Below are positions 21,936-33,300 of a stretch of DNA of 64,000 nucleotides, piece after piece (positions within the stretch are counted from its first letter, which is position 1; every line of letters begins with the position of its first letter). The translations under genes were made by a program, and so were the position numbers. The stretch covers positions 56,436,944 through 56,500,943 of the forward strand of contig OX375877.1 in NCBI GenBank assembly GCA_947359465.1, written 5' to 3'. This DNA is from Metellina segmentata (taxonomy: Eukaryota > Arthropoda > Arachnida > Araneae > Tetragnathidae). The notes beneath the pieces were generated by a model. It did no database searches and was not told the DNA's origin. It worked only from the letters and a program-made list of their open reading frames with translations.

Positions 21936-22825
21936 AAATCCTCGAAACAGTTTCCTGATATTTCCATAATTTCCCTGATAATCTCGCAAAAATTTCCCTG
22001 ATTTTTAAGAAATGTAGTGCTCCCCAATTGGTATCGATATACGGTATCCACATAACAATATGTTTAAATATTTAGGGTCAGGTGAGGTAAAAATTGGTAC
22101 AGCTTCAGTCTACGTTTATAGCGGTAGCAACGGTCTTGACGTTTTTTCTTTTGGCGCATTTCTAGTAGCGAGTTATGGCAGGTTAAGGCAACCCATCTAT
22201 TACGGTTATTGTGGTTTTAATGGCAACCTCGACAAACGGAATCTTTAATTTTTCATTTTGGTTTTTCTAGAAAGTTATTTCATAATCCGTTAAAATGCTG
22301 TTTGATTTCATTGGTTGATTTGAAATGATTCTTTTCTTGACGAATTTATAGAAGTGCGCCAAAAAAGCGCCAAGTTTGTTACCACCGCTGTAAACGTAGA
22401 CTGAAGATGTACCAAAAAATTCTGCAAAAATGCAATTGCAAGCAAAAAACATAAATTTAATGCACAAAAAAACTTTATTAGTTAAACAAATTTCAAATTT
22501 TATAGCAAAAGTTGTATCGCCGGCCTCACGGCGACGAGACGATGTTGTGGCCGCGGAAAAAAAACGGTGTTTTTCAGTGTGCTCGAAAATTATGACGCAA
22601 GTGTACTTTATTCGAATTACAATTTCAGCAAATACGATTGATTCGATTCTCAAAAGTACTCGTAATCCCACATCCCAAAAAAGGACAAACGTTAATAGTA
22701 GCCGTTAAAGTGTCAAAATGTAAAAATTTTTCTGGTTTTTGTTAAATTTGGACATTTTTCCTGATCTTTCCAGAGTTAAATAGTTCCCTGAGAATTCCTT
22801 GATTTCCCGGTTCTTTTACCATCCA
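21935..22825. mobile_element. Foldback-type insertion splitting the BEL RT
   Basis: It separates the minus-strand palm sequence QDFYLDG (near 22825) from VYGDDI (near 21935). Internal inverted arms lie at 22094-22163 and 22352-22415 (shared: TTCAGTCTACGTTTA, GGCGC). Short TTCCCTGAT-like motifs occur at both ends. The flanks TCTATCTGGATGG and TCTATGGTGATGA resemble a diverged target duplication. Confidence 0.6.
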
Positions 22826-23240
22826 GATAGAAGTCCTGGGCTGCAGCGGAGGCCAAAATAAAATCTGTTTTTTCATCATTAGCTAATTGCTTTTGGACTC
22901 GCGTCTCTAAGTACGGAGCGCGTTTGTTCCATACGTTACAGTAAGCAAACTTATAAAATTTAGCTTCTTCATAGAAAGTCTTTTTCCATATGATGCACTA
23001 ATCTGGAAGTACCCAAATTTGCGTGTACATTTTTCTAATGTCACAAGTGAAAGCTACCTTATGTTCCCTAAATCTCAGTAGGATCGAAAAAAGGTCCTTC
23101 TGAACTACACCTCCATTTAACAAACAGTGAATTAAGGAAAATCCAGAAGTGGAGGGTGCAGAAGCATTAAATAGTGCTGCAATTGATGTTTCCACTGCTT
23201 GGTGAGACCTTGCATATCTAGGCTTAGAATCATTCCCTTT
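22826..23240 (-). pseudogene. BEL/Pao reverse transcriptase, N-terminal half
   Basis: Blocks FNASAPSTSGFSLIHCLL, GGVVQKDLFSILLRFREH and FTCDIRKMYTQI match the Pao RT fingers. Immediately before the insertion comes LANDEKTDF...QDFYLDG. Frameshifts separate the blocks. Confidence 0.75.
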
Positions 23241-23822
23241 GCACCCTTCACTTCTTCCATAAGTCCCAAGTCTTCATACTCTTGTATGATATTGCAATAA
23301 CGTTTAGCTAGTTGAGGATTTTTATTTAATTTTACCCATTGGCTATTCAGTCTTAAATTGGCTAATTAAAAAAAAAAACCAAATTGGATACTTTCTTTCA
23401 TTGGGGGAGTGACAACGTTTTAACCTTTGTTGTCCCTATAATCTGTTTTGGAAAATGTTTCCTCACAATCTCATTATTCTTTGCTTTTTGAAGTGGGATG
23501 TTCAAAAACAGATTCCACTTCCCAAAATTTATCAACCAATGTTTCTAAATCGTCAACCTCCGAAATAAATCCACAATGTTTTGACTGCGCAATACCTTCA
23601 TACGATCCACTGACAACATACCCCAAAACAGTTTCTTGCAAGATTAACGAAGGAGATAATTAAATCTTCCCATTTTTCAAAAAATTAAAAAAAGTTTCTC
23701 CTCTCAAAAGCAAATCTATCATCCCAGGGGAATGAAACTTAGGGTCAGCTAGGATCACATCATCCGGTAATTTAATTTTAGAAGCATTCAAACAATTTGA
23801 AGGCATTAAGTCAGTTATTTTA

Positions 23823-25335
23823 TTAACTAGAAAACGCGCGAAGTCTCACAGTGAATACATTACTTTCATAGCTAAAGTTAAACGAACAGTTAGAAAGACC
23901 TGATATCGAATAATTACTAATTTCTTTTTTCAATCCCAACGCATCTGCCAATCGTTTAGACATAATATTCACCATACTTCCAGAATCTAAAATGGCTCTG
24001 CATGAACGAGAAATGAAACGTGCATCATAAATTAACACGATTGCTGTTGGGAGAATTACTTTTCTATACTTCGGTTGTTTGGCAAAACAAGAAATCGGAC
24101 TCTCAGTCGAAAGAGCAGAAGGGGAAGAACTGGGGGATCTGATTCATTCGCCTCGCCAGCTGTAGTTTTGTTTCTACAAAGCAAGAATTATGGCGTTTCC
24201 CGCAACCTCTGCAACTATACTTTGAAATGCATGCTGCCACTCGATGTTTACTTGAAAGACAATTCAAGAATAATGCGTGTTTTTTAACTAGGTAAAATCT
24301 TTCAGAGGGATTGGTGTTCAGAAATGAATCGCACTTCGATACAAAATTGTTTATGTTGTGCACAAAACACAAGATTCCCTTGCACTCATCACAAAAGATT
24401 TTGAGTGCTGGGAAATATTTCTAATTTTAACTGGAATGTATTTCTGAATACCTTCCAAAATCTGACATCGTTTCATCAAAAATTCGATAAAAACTTTCAA
24501 AGTTGGTAATTCAGTACTATTAAGCGTCATTTCGAATTGTTTCCTGGTTTTGTCATCAAGATTATGCAACACAATATTAATTCAGAAAGCTTCGCATAAA
24601 TTATTGGGCACTAAATCTAACTGTTTGAGACCTCTAATATGATTTAACAGGTTATCAACTAAAAGTCTGAGTTCTTTTTCAGATTCCATTTTTATCTTAT
24701 TTAAAGTTACTATTCCAGAAATATGACTATTGACAATTAACCTTATATTCTCATATCTATTAGTTAATGCTTCAAACAATGATGAATAAGTATTTTCGAT
24801 AGTTACTACTTTATTTAGTTAAGGCATATTTTAAATATTATAACTTTTGCGAATCTACTAATTGTTTGTTATTTTCTATTAATGAGACAAATTGGGTTTT
24901 AAATGGCATCAAGTCAGCAAAATTGGCAGAAAAGGAAGGCAATGGAATAAACGCCTTAAGCCTAACCTCCAATTTCTCCAAATCGCTTTCGATTTCCAAA
25001 AGGGAAGTTTCAAATTCCTACAAGTCTTTATCCTTAAGGAGGGTGAAGCATTCATTTCGTAGCTCTTCCAGTTTTGCCTTGAGCTTTTCAACAGCATTGA
25101 GCTTGATTCTTGAATTACTTGACTCCAATGGTGTTGAATTTTGTAAAATAGTGTTGAGTTTTGTAACTTGGCCGCGCAAGCTTCCACGTTTGCGATTCAA
25201 CACTATCCGTTTCGGAACTGGCTTTGACATTGGTGATTTGTTTGGATCCCAGATTTTGAGTTTGATCTGCGTTTCTCTAAACGAAGATGCAAAAGTCCAA
25301 GTGGCAACTATATCCAAGGAAGGACGCAATTTCAA
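23823..25335 (-). pseudogene. BEL/Pao gag and protease fragments
   Basis: The start region 25335-24909 is a charged, helical BEL gag N-terminus (LRGQVTKLNTILQNS, KLKAKLEELRNEC). It is followed by FEALTNRYENIRLIVN and RLLVDNLLNHIRGLKQL (24779-24582). Next is a Cys/His cluster at 24372-24103 (LNCLSSKHRVAACISKYSCR), then the protease RAILDSGSMVNIMSKRLA (24038-23823). The pieces occupy several frames. Confidence 0.75.
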
Positions 25336-25391
25336 ACAATACTAAGCAATCAAAGATCCATTGAGAGGATGCTGAGGGTCGACGTACCAAA

Positions 25392-25568
25392 TGTTATGGA
25401 TCATGAATTGAGTCAGGCAAAGTAAACTGAGTGAACTGTATAAAACGAAACAATAGGCTTATTAGAAACGAAACAACATATTCTGACGAAGTAATAAACT
25501 GACGGGAGAACCATACCGACCGGAGCCTGGCTAATCCAAATCCAGACTTAATCTCGTCCTCTATTCCA
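25392..25568 (-). repeat. BEL/Pao 5' LTR (177 bp)
   Basis: On the minus strand it begins TGTGGAATAGAGGACGAG and ends GATCCATAACA, immediately followed by TTTGGTACGTCGACCC, a likely primer-binding region leading into gag. No second LTR is present in the window, so the borders are inferred. Confidence 0.55.
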
Positions 25569-26690
25569 CAGAGAGCTCTGTGCTTGCGCGCCAACTGTCA
25601 ATACCCTGTCTAATTTGATCGAATTTATTGTTTTGTCTAGGACACGCTCTAGCGAAATGCGTACTGAAACATCTACTACCTTTCTGTATTGAATGGTGCC
25701 CTTCTGTCTGCTTACTGTGATTGTTATTATTACTTCGAGCTGCAAAACTTTCGTTATTGAAACTACGATTTGTTTTTCTTTCATACCCAGCTGTCTCATT
25801 CTGCTGTGATCTCGGTCTAGACATAACCTCGTCTTTTTTTCATACATATTTGGATTTCCGATTTTGAATTTTGACAAGTTACTTTCGTTTTGTTCGTTTC
25901 GTTTGTTGTTTCTAGTTTTTTCCGCGAATTCTGACGATTTAAGTATTTTCAACCATTTGTCCACGAAATTTTCTTTTACTCCAACTGCAAAATTTCTTTA
26001 TAATTGATCTGTTATGATTAACTCTCTAAGACCACAAAATCAATTACGTTAGTTCCGCGTAACCATTCGTCATAGTAGTTTAGTTATTCGAACGTGAAAT
26101 CTCTCCGTATATTTTTGGGTATTTTGGCCTGGTCAAAGAACTCCTGTCGGAATTTTCCGGAGTTATTTAAACCTTTTTAATAGTAAACCTTTAATGCGTC
26201 CATAGTCATGCAAAAGTTCTTCCAGAACTCTCGTGATAATTTGGTTAATTCCATACGGTAATAAATTAACTAAATGATTAACCTAACTCTCAGGACTTAG
26301 ATTTAAACGTTTTGCTAGTTATTCAAACAATGCGAGGTAGAATATGATGTCCCCATTCCTCATTTCATATCGTTATATTATTTTAGTAATCAAGCAATTA
26401 CATAGCAATTTCATTTTCGTTTTCGTTTGATACGTTACTTTTTCCAATCCTTAATTTTTCTTGTTCAAACTGTCTTTCTAATTCGCGTTCACTTAGTTTT
26501 GGTTTTCTTCTCTAGTACTAACTATCGTTTTTAACGAATCACGCGTGAATTCCTCATCATAGTCTTTACTTTTCCTAAACAACTTTCTAATTTCAAGAAC
26601 TGCATGATCAGGTAATTTTATATTTAATTCTTCCGCAAAAGAAGTTAAATCTACCTTTTTTTATTTTGAAAAAAATGCCATTTTGTTTAA
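25569..26690 (-). pseudogene. Ty3-type gag remnant
   Basis: The N-terminus near 26690 reads VDLTSFAEELNIKLPDHAVL then a charged stretch (DYDEEFTRDSLKTIVST) typical of arthropod Ty3 gag. Toward 25620 there is KGSRCFSTHFARACPRQN, a degraded CCHC knuckle in which the central Cys and His are lost. It is truncated by the BEL LTR. Several stops are present. Confidence 0.65.
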
Positions 26691-26699
26691 ACACTATTT

Positions 26700-27150
26700 C
26701 AATATTCCTAAAACTTTAATGCATAAAATAAAATAAAATACTTAACACAATTTCACACTGAATTTTAAAAAAATGTAACCACTTGGGCTCTATTTATCGG
26801 TTAATGAAACATGTAGATATGCGAGGAATTATCAGTGTGAACAAGCCAGACCAATATTTATTAAATAAATGAATAAATTAACTATTTCTTGAACGAGGTA
26901 AATTTTGTAGCAATAGTGAAGAGGCACCGTATAGGTAGAAAATCATTTAGTAAAGCTAGATCACTCAACAAACACTTCCATATTTGCATCATTGCTTATG
27001 GACATTTCGGTAAGACTTGGAGATATGAGGGAATACGATTTCTTTGAACATGAAGATTTTCTAACTCATGTTTATTGATTCTTAATTTCTTTACTTGTTT
27101 TATTTCACATTGATTTATCTGCAACTAACTGGTAAGAAACGGAAAATGGC
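26700..27150. other. No recognised feature
   Basis: AT-rich spacer just downstream of the end of gene A. Confidence 0.5.
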
Positions 27151-27158
27151 ATCTAAAA

Positions 27159-27392
27159 TTACTCGAAACAATATTTACTTTCCAAGTTTGGTTCCACTGG
27201 TGAAGATATTTTTTTGACATCACAAGGTGGAGAATCTTGAGTATGATTGCTTATCCAGTCTAGGTATTTCGACACTCTTGCATAGCCATCAGGAAAACCC
27301 CTTGTTCCACATTTCGTAGCACCAAAATTGACCACTCCAACGACGAACCATTTCTCATCGTATTTAACAAGGAGTGGGCCCCCTGAGTCCTT
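27159..27392 (-). CDS. Gene A terminal exon: catalytic Ser195
   Basis: 234 bp, acceptor ttttattacag, phase 0, stop TAA at 27159-27161. It encodes KDSGGPLLVKYDEKWFVVG, VVNFGATKCGT, FPDGYARVSKYLDWI and a short tail ending YCFE. Ser195 is intact. Lys replaces Gly193, 214-216 read NFG, and position 226 is Asp. The tail of about 25 residues after DWISNH contains two Cys. Confidence 0.82.
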   Translation of the reverse strand, partial: KDSGGPLLVKYDEKWFVVGVVNFGATKCGTRGFPDGYARVSKYLDWISNHTQDSPPCDVKKISSPVEPNLESKYCFE

Positions 27393-30300
27393 CTGTAATA
27401 AAAGCGTATTTTATTAAAGCTTCATACGATACGAAACAAGTATATCGTGTGTTTTTCTATATAAGGAAGTTCGTGTGTGTGTTTTGGCCCACATTTAATC
27501 TGAATTATATCTCCGATAAAATGGAATCTGAAAACGTGAGATTTCTGATTAGTGTAATATGTCTTAAACTTCACAATACACTGAAGAACCAAATAACCAC
27601 ATCTGTTAAAACCTTATTCGAACTGTAAAATATTTGTTTTTAATTCATATTCTTTTCTGTAATCGCTCGAAATATTCTATGTTCTTATTCGTATCAGAAT
27701 CCATGGGTTGTCATCTATCGATTTTCATTGATTATAATAAGTAGCAATTAGAATACAAGAATAACTGTTCATGTAAATATATCGCACTCGCAGAATGGAC
27801 GTAGTCTGTGTAGTATCTCGCAGATCTCAATTCCATGAAGTTGTGTTTGAAACTACATCACTTTTTCTTTTCTCAAAATATTATCGTATCTCACTTTCAT
27901 TACCATAAAAACATGTAATCGTTAAAAGAATGCATGGATTGTTTAAACATACCTTCACTAGAAAGATTCTAGTATTCATTTCCACAGAATAAAATATTTT
28001 GAAATCAGGCCATATGGGATTGGAACACATGAAGTCCGAATTTTTTGCAATTCTTGTGTCATGGGGAATTTTAAAATTTACTCTTAAACATTTTAAAATG
28101 AATTTAATAAAATTTAGTTATTATTATTTTCCTTAGAATGGAAACAGCATAAAAGAACAGCTTCTAAATTTATTTTTTTAGTTTCTATTTTCATTTTGCG
28201 CTGAGAAAAGATTTTCCAGCAACTTTTTCCAGCAAATAAAGTTTTAACTAGAGTTAACTAGTTCTTTTTTCTATCTCCTAGACAGTTAAAGGTAGAGTAA
28301 AAATTTCAACGGATTTGAAATGTGCTTAAAATTTTACATTATATCGATACTTAAAAATATAACTTTCTTTACTAAAACTAAACTCAAAAATGTTTAACTA
28401 ATATTTTTAAATTGTATATATTTATATTTTCGCAAGATAATAATTTTTTTTCTTATTGTTGTGTTCTATTAATGTTTTTTAAATTTCAGTTAATCTTTTG
28501 TTGTTTATAATGTGTTTTTTAAACCACTGTTAGTTAGTTTTCTATGAATATTTTTTTTCAGGATAATTTGTTTTTTATCTATTTTAATCTGTACAAAGCC
28601 ACCCGTGTCATGTCTGGTGGTAAATTTAGGTTGTGCTGTGTGTTACATTTTGCTTCTGTTCAAAGACAACAATAATGTTCAAGGCTTACTTCCACCATCA
28701 ATCTGTCCATCCATAAAGCAAAAGTGAAATCTGTGCAAAGTCACCAGTGTGATGTTGGGTGGTGAATTTACCATTACCAAAACAAAAAAACAAGACTAAA
28801 TCCAAAGTGAGTTTGAAGTCAACATCAATATTTTACATACAATGTTATTGCCTCTGTCAAATCTTTCCAAACCACCCGTGTTATGTCGGGTTCTAAATCC
28901 AATATCTGTTGCAAAACACCATCAATATTTCCACCAAACTTCATTGCCTTCAAGGCTTATTGCTACCAACAAACTGCCCTTCCATGAAGCCAACATCAAA
29001 TGTGTTCAAGCCTACCCGTGTAGTGTAGGTTTCAGGTGGTTACATGCCCGTGTCATGTACTGTGAAAAAAGGGCCTAATTTTTTACATTTAGGCTCTGTT
29101 CAAACACACAATTTATGCTGTTCCATACTTATTGACACCAATAAACTTAAAATCTGTGCAAAGCCACGAGTGTCTGCTGGGTGGTAAATTTCCCATCATC
29201 GAAACAAAAAAACAAAACTAAATCCATTGTGTTTCAACCCACTATCAGCATTTTACCTGCAATGTTATTGCAACTGTCAAATCACTCCAAACCACCCAAA
29301 TCAAGCCGTGTAGTAAATCCAATATATCTTTCAAGCCACCATTAACATTTTGACCAAACTTCAAATACAACGCCTTCAAGGCTCATTGCCAACAACAAAC
29401 TGCCCATCCGTAAACACACCATCAAATATCTGCAAGGCTACCTGCGTAATGTCGTGTTAAGGAGGTTACATGCCTGTATAATGTTGTTTTAAAACGGGTC
29501 ATTATTTTTTACCTTTAGGTTCTGTTGAAACACAATCTATACTCGCAAAACTTCGAAGCCAACGCCTTCAAGGATTATTGCCACCTACAAACTGCCCATC
29601 CATGAAGCCACCATCAAATCTGTCCAAGGCTACCCGTGTCATGTTGGGTGCAGGTAGTGACATGACCGTGTCATGTGTGAAAATAGGGCCTCATTTTTAA
29701 CATTTAGGTTCTCTTCAAATACACAATCCATACTGTTTGAGGCTTATTCAAACCACCGTACTTAAAATCTGTATAAAGTCACCTCTGTCATGTAGGGTTT
29801 TAAATTTTTTGCTTTTGTTAAAACAGAGATCAACAATGCTGTTCCAAGCTTATTGCCACCAACAACCTGTCCATCCAGAAACCCACCGAAAATCTCTGTA
29901 AAGCAACCAGTGTCATGTTTGGTGGTAAATTTGCCATCATTTAAAGTCACAGTCCAATATTTAATTTTTATCTACATAAATCTGTCCAAACACAGATGTA
30001 CCATATATGTTGGTAAAGTTTTTGTTTCCGTTCAATCGCATCAACAATACTGTTGAATGCTTATTTTGGTTTCTATTAATCCTTTTTTAATTTCAGTAAT
30101 ATTTTTTTTTGTATCCATTTTATCAATTTTTATTAATTTTGTTCTTATTGGTTGTGCTGTATTAATCTTTTTTAAATTTCACTTATTCTTTTGTTGTTTA
30201 TAATGTATTTTTGAAAGCACTCTTATTATTTAGTTTTCTATTATTTTTTTTAATTTTCAGGAATATTTCTTTTTTTATCTATTTAAATGTGTACAAACCC

Positions 30301-33300
30301 AACCATGTCATGTGTGGTCGTAAATTTTGGTTTTGTTTCAAACACACCATCCATATTCTTCAAGACTTATTGACACTACCAACTATGTGTTATATAAATA
30401 GTAGTTTTTTTATTTTGAATATTAATCTTTTTTTAATATTTTAGCAATAATTATTTTAAAAACACTTTTATAATTTCAGTTTCTATTAATCTTTTCTAAA
30501 TTTCAGCAATATTTATTTTGAATCCATTTTATCATTTTTAATTATTATTTTTCTTATTTTTGTGTTCTGTTAATATTTTTAAATTTCAGTTAATCTTTTG
30601 CTGTTTAGAATGTATTTTTTATACCACACTTATTTAGGTTTGTATTAATAATTTTTTAATTTCAGTAATATTTCTTTTTTATCTATTTTAATCTGTACAA
30701 AGCCACACGTGTGATGTCTGGTGGTAAATTTAGGTTCTGTTGGGTGTTCAATTTTGCTTCTGTTGAAACACATCAACAATAATGTTTAAGGCTTATTGCC
30801 ACCACCAATCTGTCCATCCATAAAGCAAAAGTCAAATCTGTGCAAATCCACCACTGCCATGTTTAATGGTAAATATGCCATCATCAAAACAAAAACAAAA
30901 AACAATACTAAATATAGTATTTGTTATAAATCACCATCACCATTTTACATGCAATGTTATTACCACTGTCAAAAAATCTTTCCAAACCATCCGTCTTATG
31001 TCGGGTTCTTGATCCAATATCTGTTGCAATAAACCATCAACATTTCCACCAAACTTCAAAGCCAACACCTTCAAGGTGTATTGCTACCAACAAACTGCCC
31101 TTCCATAAAGCTAACATCAAATGTGTCCAAGCCTACCCGTATCATGTCGGTTGCAGGTGGTTACATGCCCGTGTCATGTTGTGTCAATAAAGGGCCTCAT
31201 TTTTTACATTTTGGTTCTGTTCAAACACACAATCGATGCTTATTCACACCACCAAACTTCAAATCTGTACAAAGCCACCAGTGTTATGTAGGGTGGTAAA
31301 TTTTGCTTCTCTTCAAACACATGAACAATAATGTTCAAGGCTTATTGACACCACCAATCTGCCCATCCATAAAGCCACCGTTAAATATGTGCAAAGCTAC
31401 CAGTGTCTGTTGGGTGGTAAATTTGCCATCATCTAAACAAAAAAACAAAACTAAATTAATTGTGTTTCAACCCACTTTCAGCATTTTACGTGCAATGTTA
31501 TTGCCACTGTCAAACCTCTCCAAACCACCAATGTCAAGTCGGGTTCTAAATCCAATATCTGTTTCAAGTTACCATCAAGATTTCCACCAAACTTCGAAGA
31601 TATTGCCTTAAAGGCTTACTGACACCAACAAACTGCCCATCCATAAAAACAACGTCAAATATCTGGAAAGCCACCAGTGTCATGTTGAGTGGTAAATTTG
31701 CCACCATCCAAAGTCAATCCAATACTTATTTTTAATCTCCTTAAATCATTGCATGCCCAACTGTGTCATGTCTAGTGGTCAATTTGGGTTCTGTTCGAAC
31801 ACGCCATCAATACTGTTGAAGGCTTATTGCCAACAACATACCTAAAATCTACAAAGCCAACATCTTTTAGGCTTATTGCCACCAACAAAAATATTTTTTG
31901 GTAAACTATTTTTATCTTATCACAGTTTATTTTGGTTTCTATTAATCCTTTTTTAATTTCAGCAATTTTTTTTCCATTATCATTATTTTAATTAATTGTG
32001 TTCTATTAATCGTAGCTAGCCTACTAATGTACAGACAACAACTTTGTTGACAATAATCTCTTCAAAGCTTATTGCCAACACCAAACCTCAAATCTACAAA
32101 GCCAAAAGCTTTCTGGCTCATTGCCACCTACAAAATTTGTGTTTTTTTTTAAAATAGTAATTAATTTATTTTGTATATATATTATTTTTAATTTCAGCTA
32201 TATTTCTTTTTAAACTATTTATATCATTTCACAGCTTATTTTGGTTTCTATTAATTCTTTTACAGTGTCAGCATTATTTCTTTTCTATCCATTTTGTAAA
32301 TTTTATTTGTAATTGGTTGTGTTCTAATAATCTTTAAACTTTCAGTTAAGTCTTTTGTTGTTAATAATGTCTTTTTGGAACTACTGTTATTAAATTTTCT
32401 ATTAATCTTTTTTTTCAATTTCACAAATATTTATTTTTATAATGTATTTAAATCTGTACAAACTCACCCGTGTCATGTCGGGTGGTAAATTTAGGTTCAG
32501 TTCAAACACACCATCAATACTGTTCCAGACTTATTCCATCCACCAAACTGTCCAAAAATAAACCCAACTTCACACCTGTACAACTCCACCTGGGTATGTC
32601 ATGGACACGAAAAGTAAAAAAATCTTGGCATGGTTAAAAACTTAATCAGCGCTCCAAAATGTTAAATTCGTGTGGCTTTTCAATGTTGTAGATAAAAAAT
32701 TTATATTCGGGCTTTATATCTAATATACTTATAACTTAATATACTTAATAACTTTATTTATATAAATAAAGTTATCAAGTATATTAAGTTATAAGTATAT
32801 TAAGGTTTTATATAAAGGCCCCGTAAGGTAGTTTACCTTACGGGGCCTTACGTTTTAAGCCAGGGTTTAGGGTGTGCAGAGGAGCGACTCAAACAGCTCC
32901 TCGTGGATTGTTCCTTATTGCCGGTAGTGTGGAACAACCCTCTGGGAAAAAAGGTAGCCCACCTCTACGTGGTGTTCCCCGGTCAAGGCCGATAGCGTAC
33001 AATCGGTGCCAAAGAGGCTACTCAAAACTTCACAAAAAATAATTATGTGAGTGTCTCAACTCTCCTCACAAATTTATCGCACATACAATAATAACATTTG
33101 GCACACACTCCAAAATTTTCGCAATCTTTCTAATTTTTAATTTAATGCAATTCTTAAATTTTATCTACAACATATTTGAATAACTTTTTTCTGCCTTCTT
33201 CTCTTCCTAACAAAAAACAAGCCACATAATTATGCTATTTTCGCACTCTTTCTCAGCCTTTTATACCTTGCCATCATTTTTCCACCTTCTGTCTTTAGTT

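Larger units (their letters stand above)
21339..25568 (-). mobile_element. BEL/Pao LTR retrotransposon, truncated at its 3' end
   Basis: Read on the minus strand: a 5' LTR (25392-25568), gag, an aspartic protease and a reverse transcriptase split by a later insertion. It then ends near 21339 with no RNase H, integrase or 3' LTR. All parts carry stops or shifts. The LTR begins inside a Ty3 gag pseudogene (25569-26690), so the BEL element inserted into it or recombined with it. Confidence 0.75.

Noticed and set aside
24866..25345. 159-codon plus-strand ORF
   Set aside because: It lies antisense to BEL/Pao gag, whose minus-strand blocks match the family. The plus frame has no recognisable domain.
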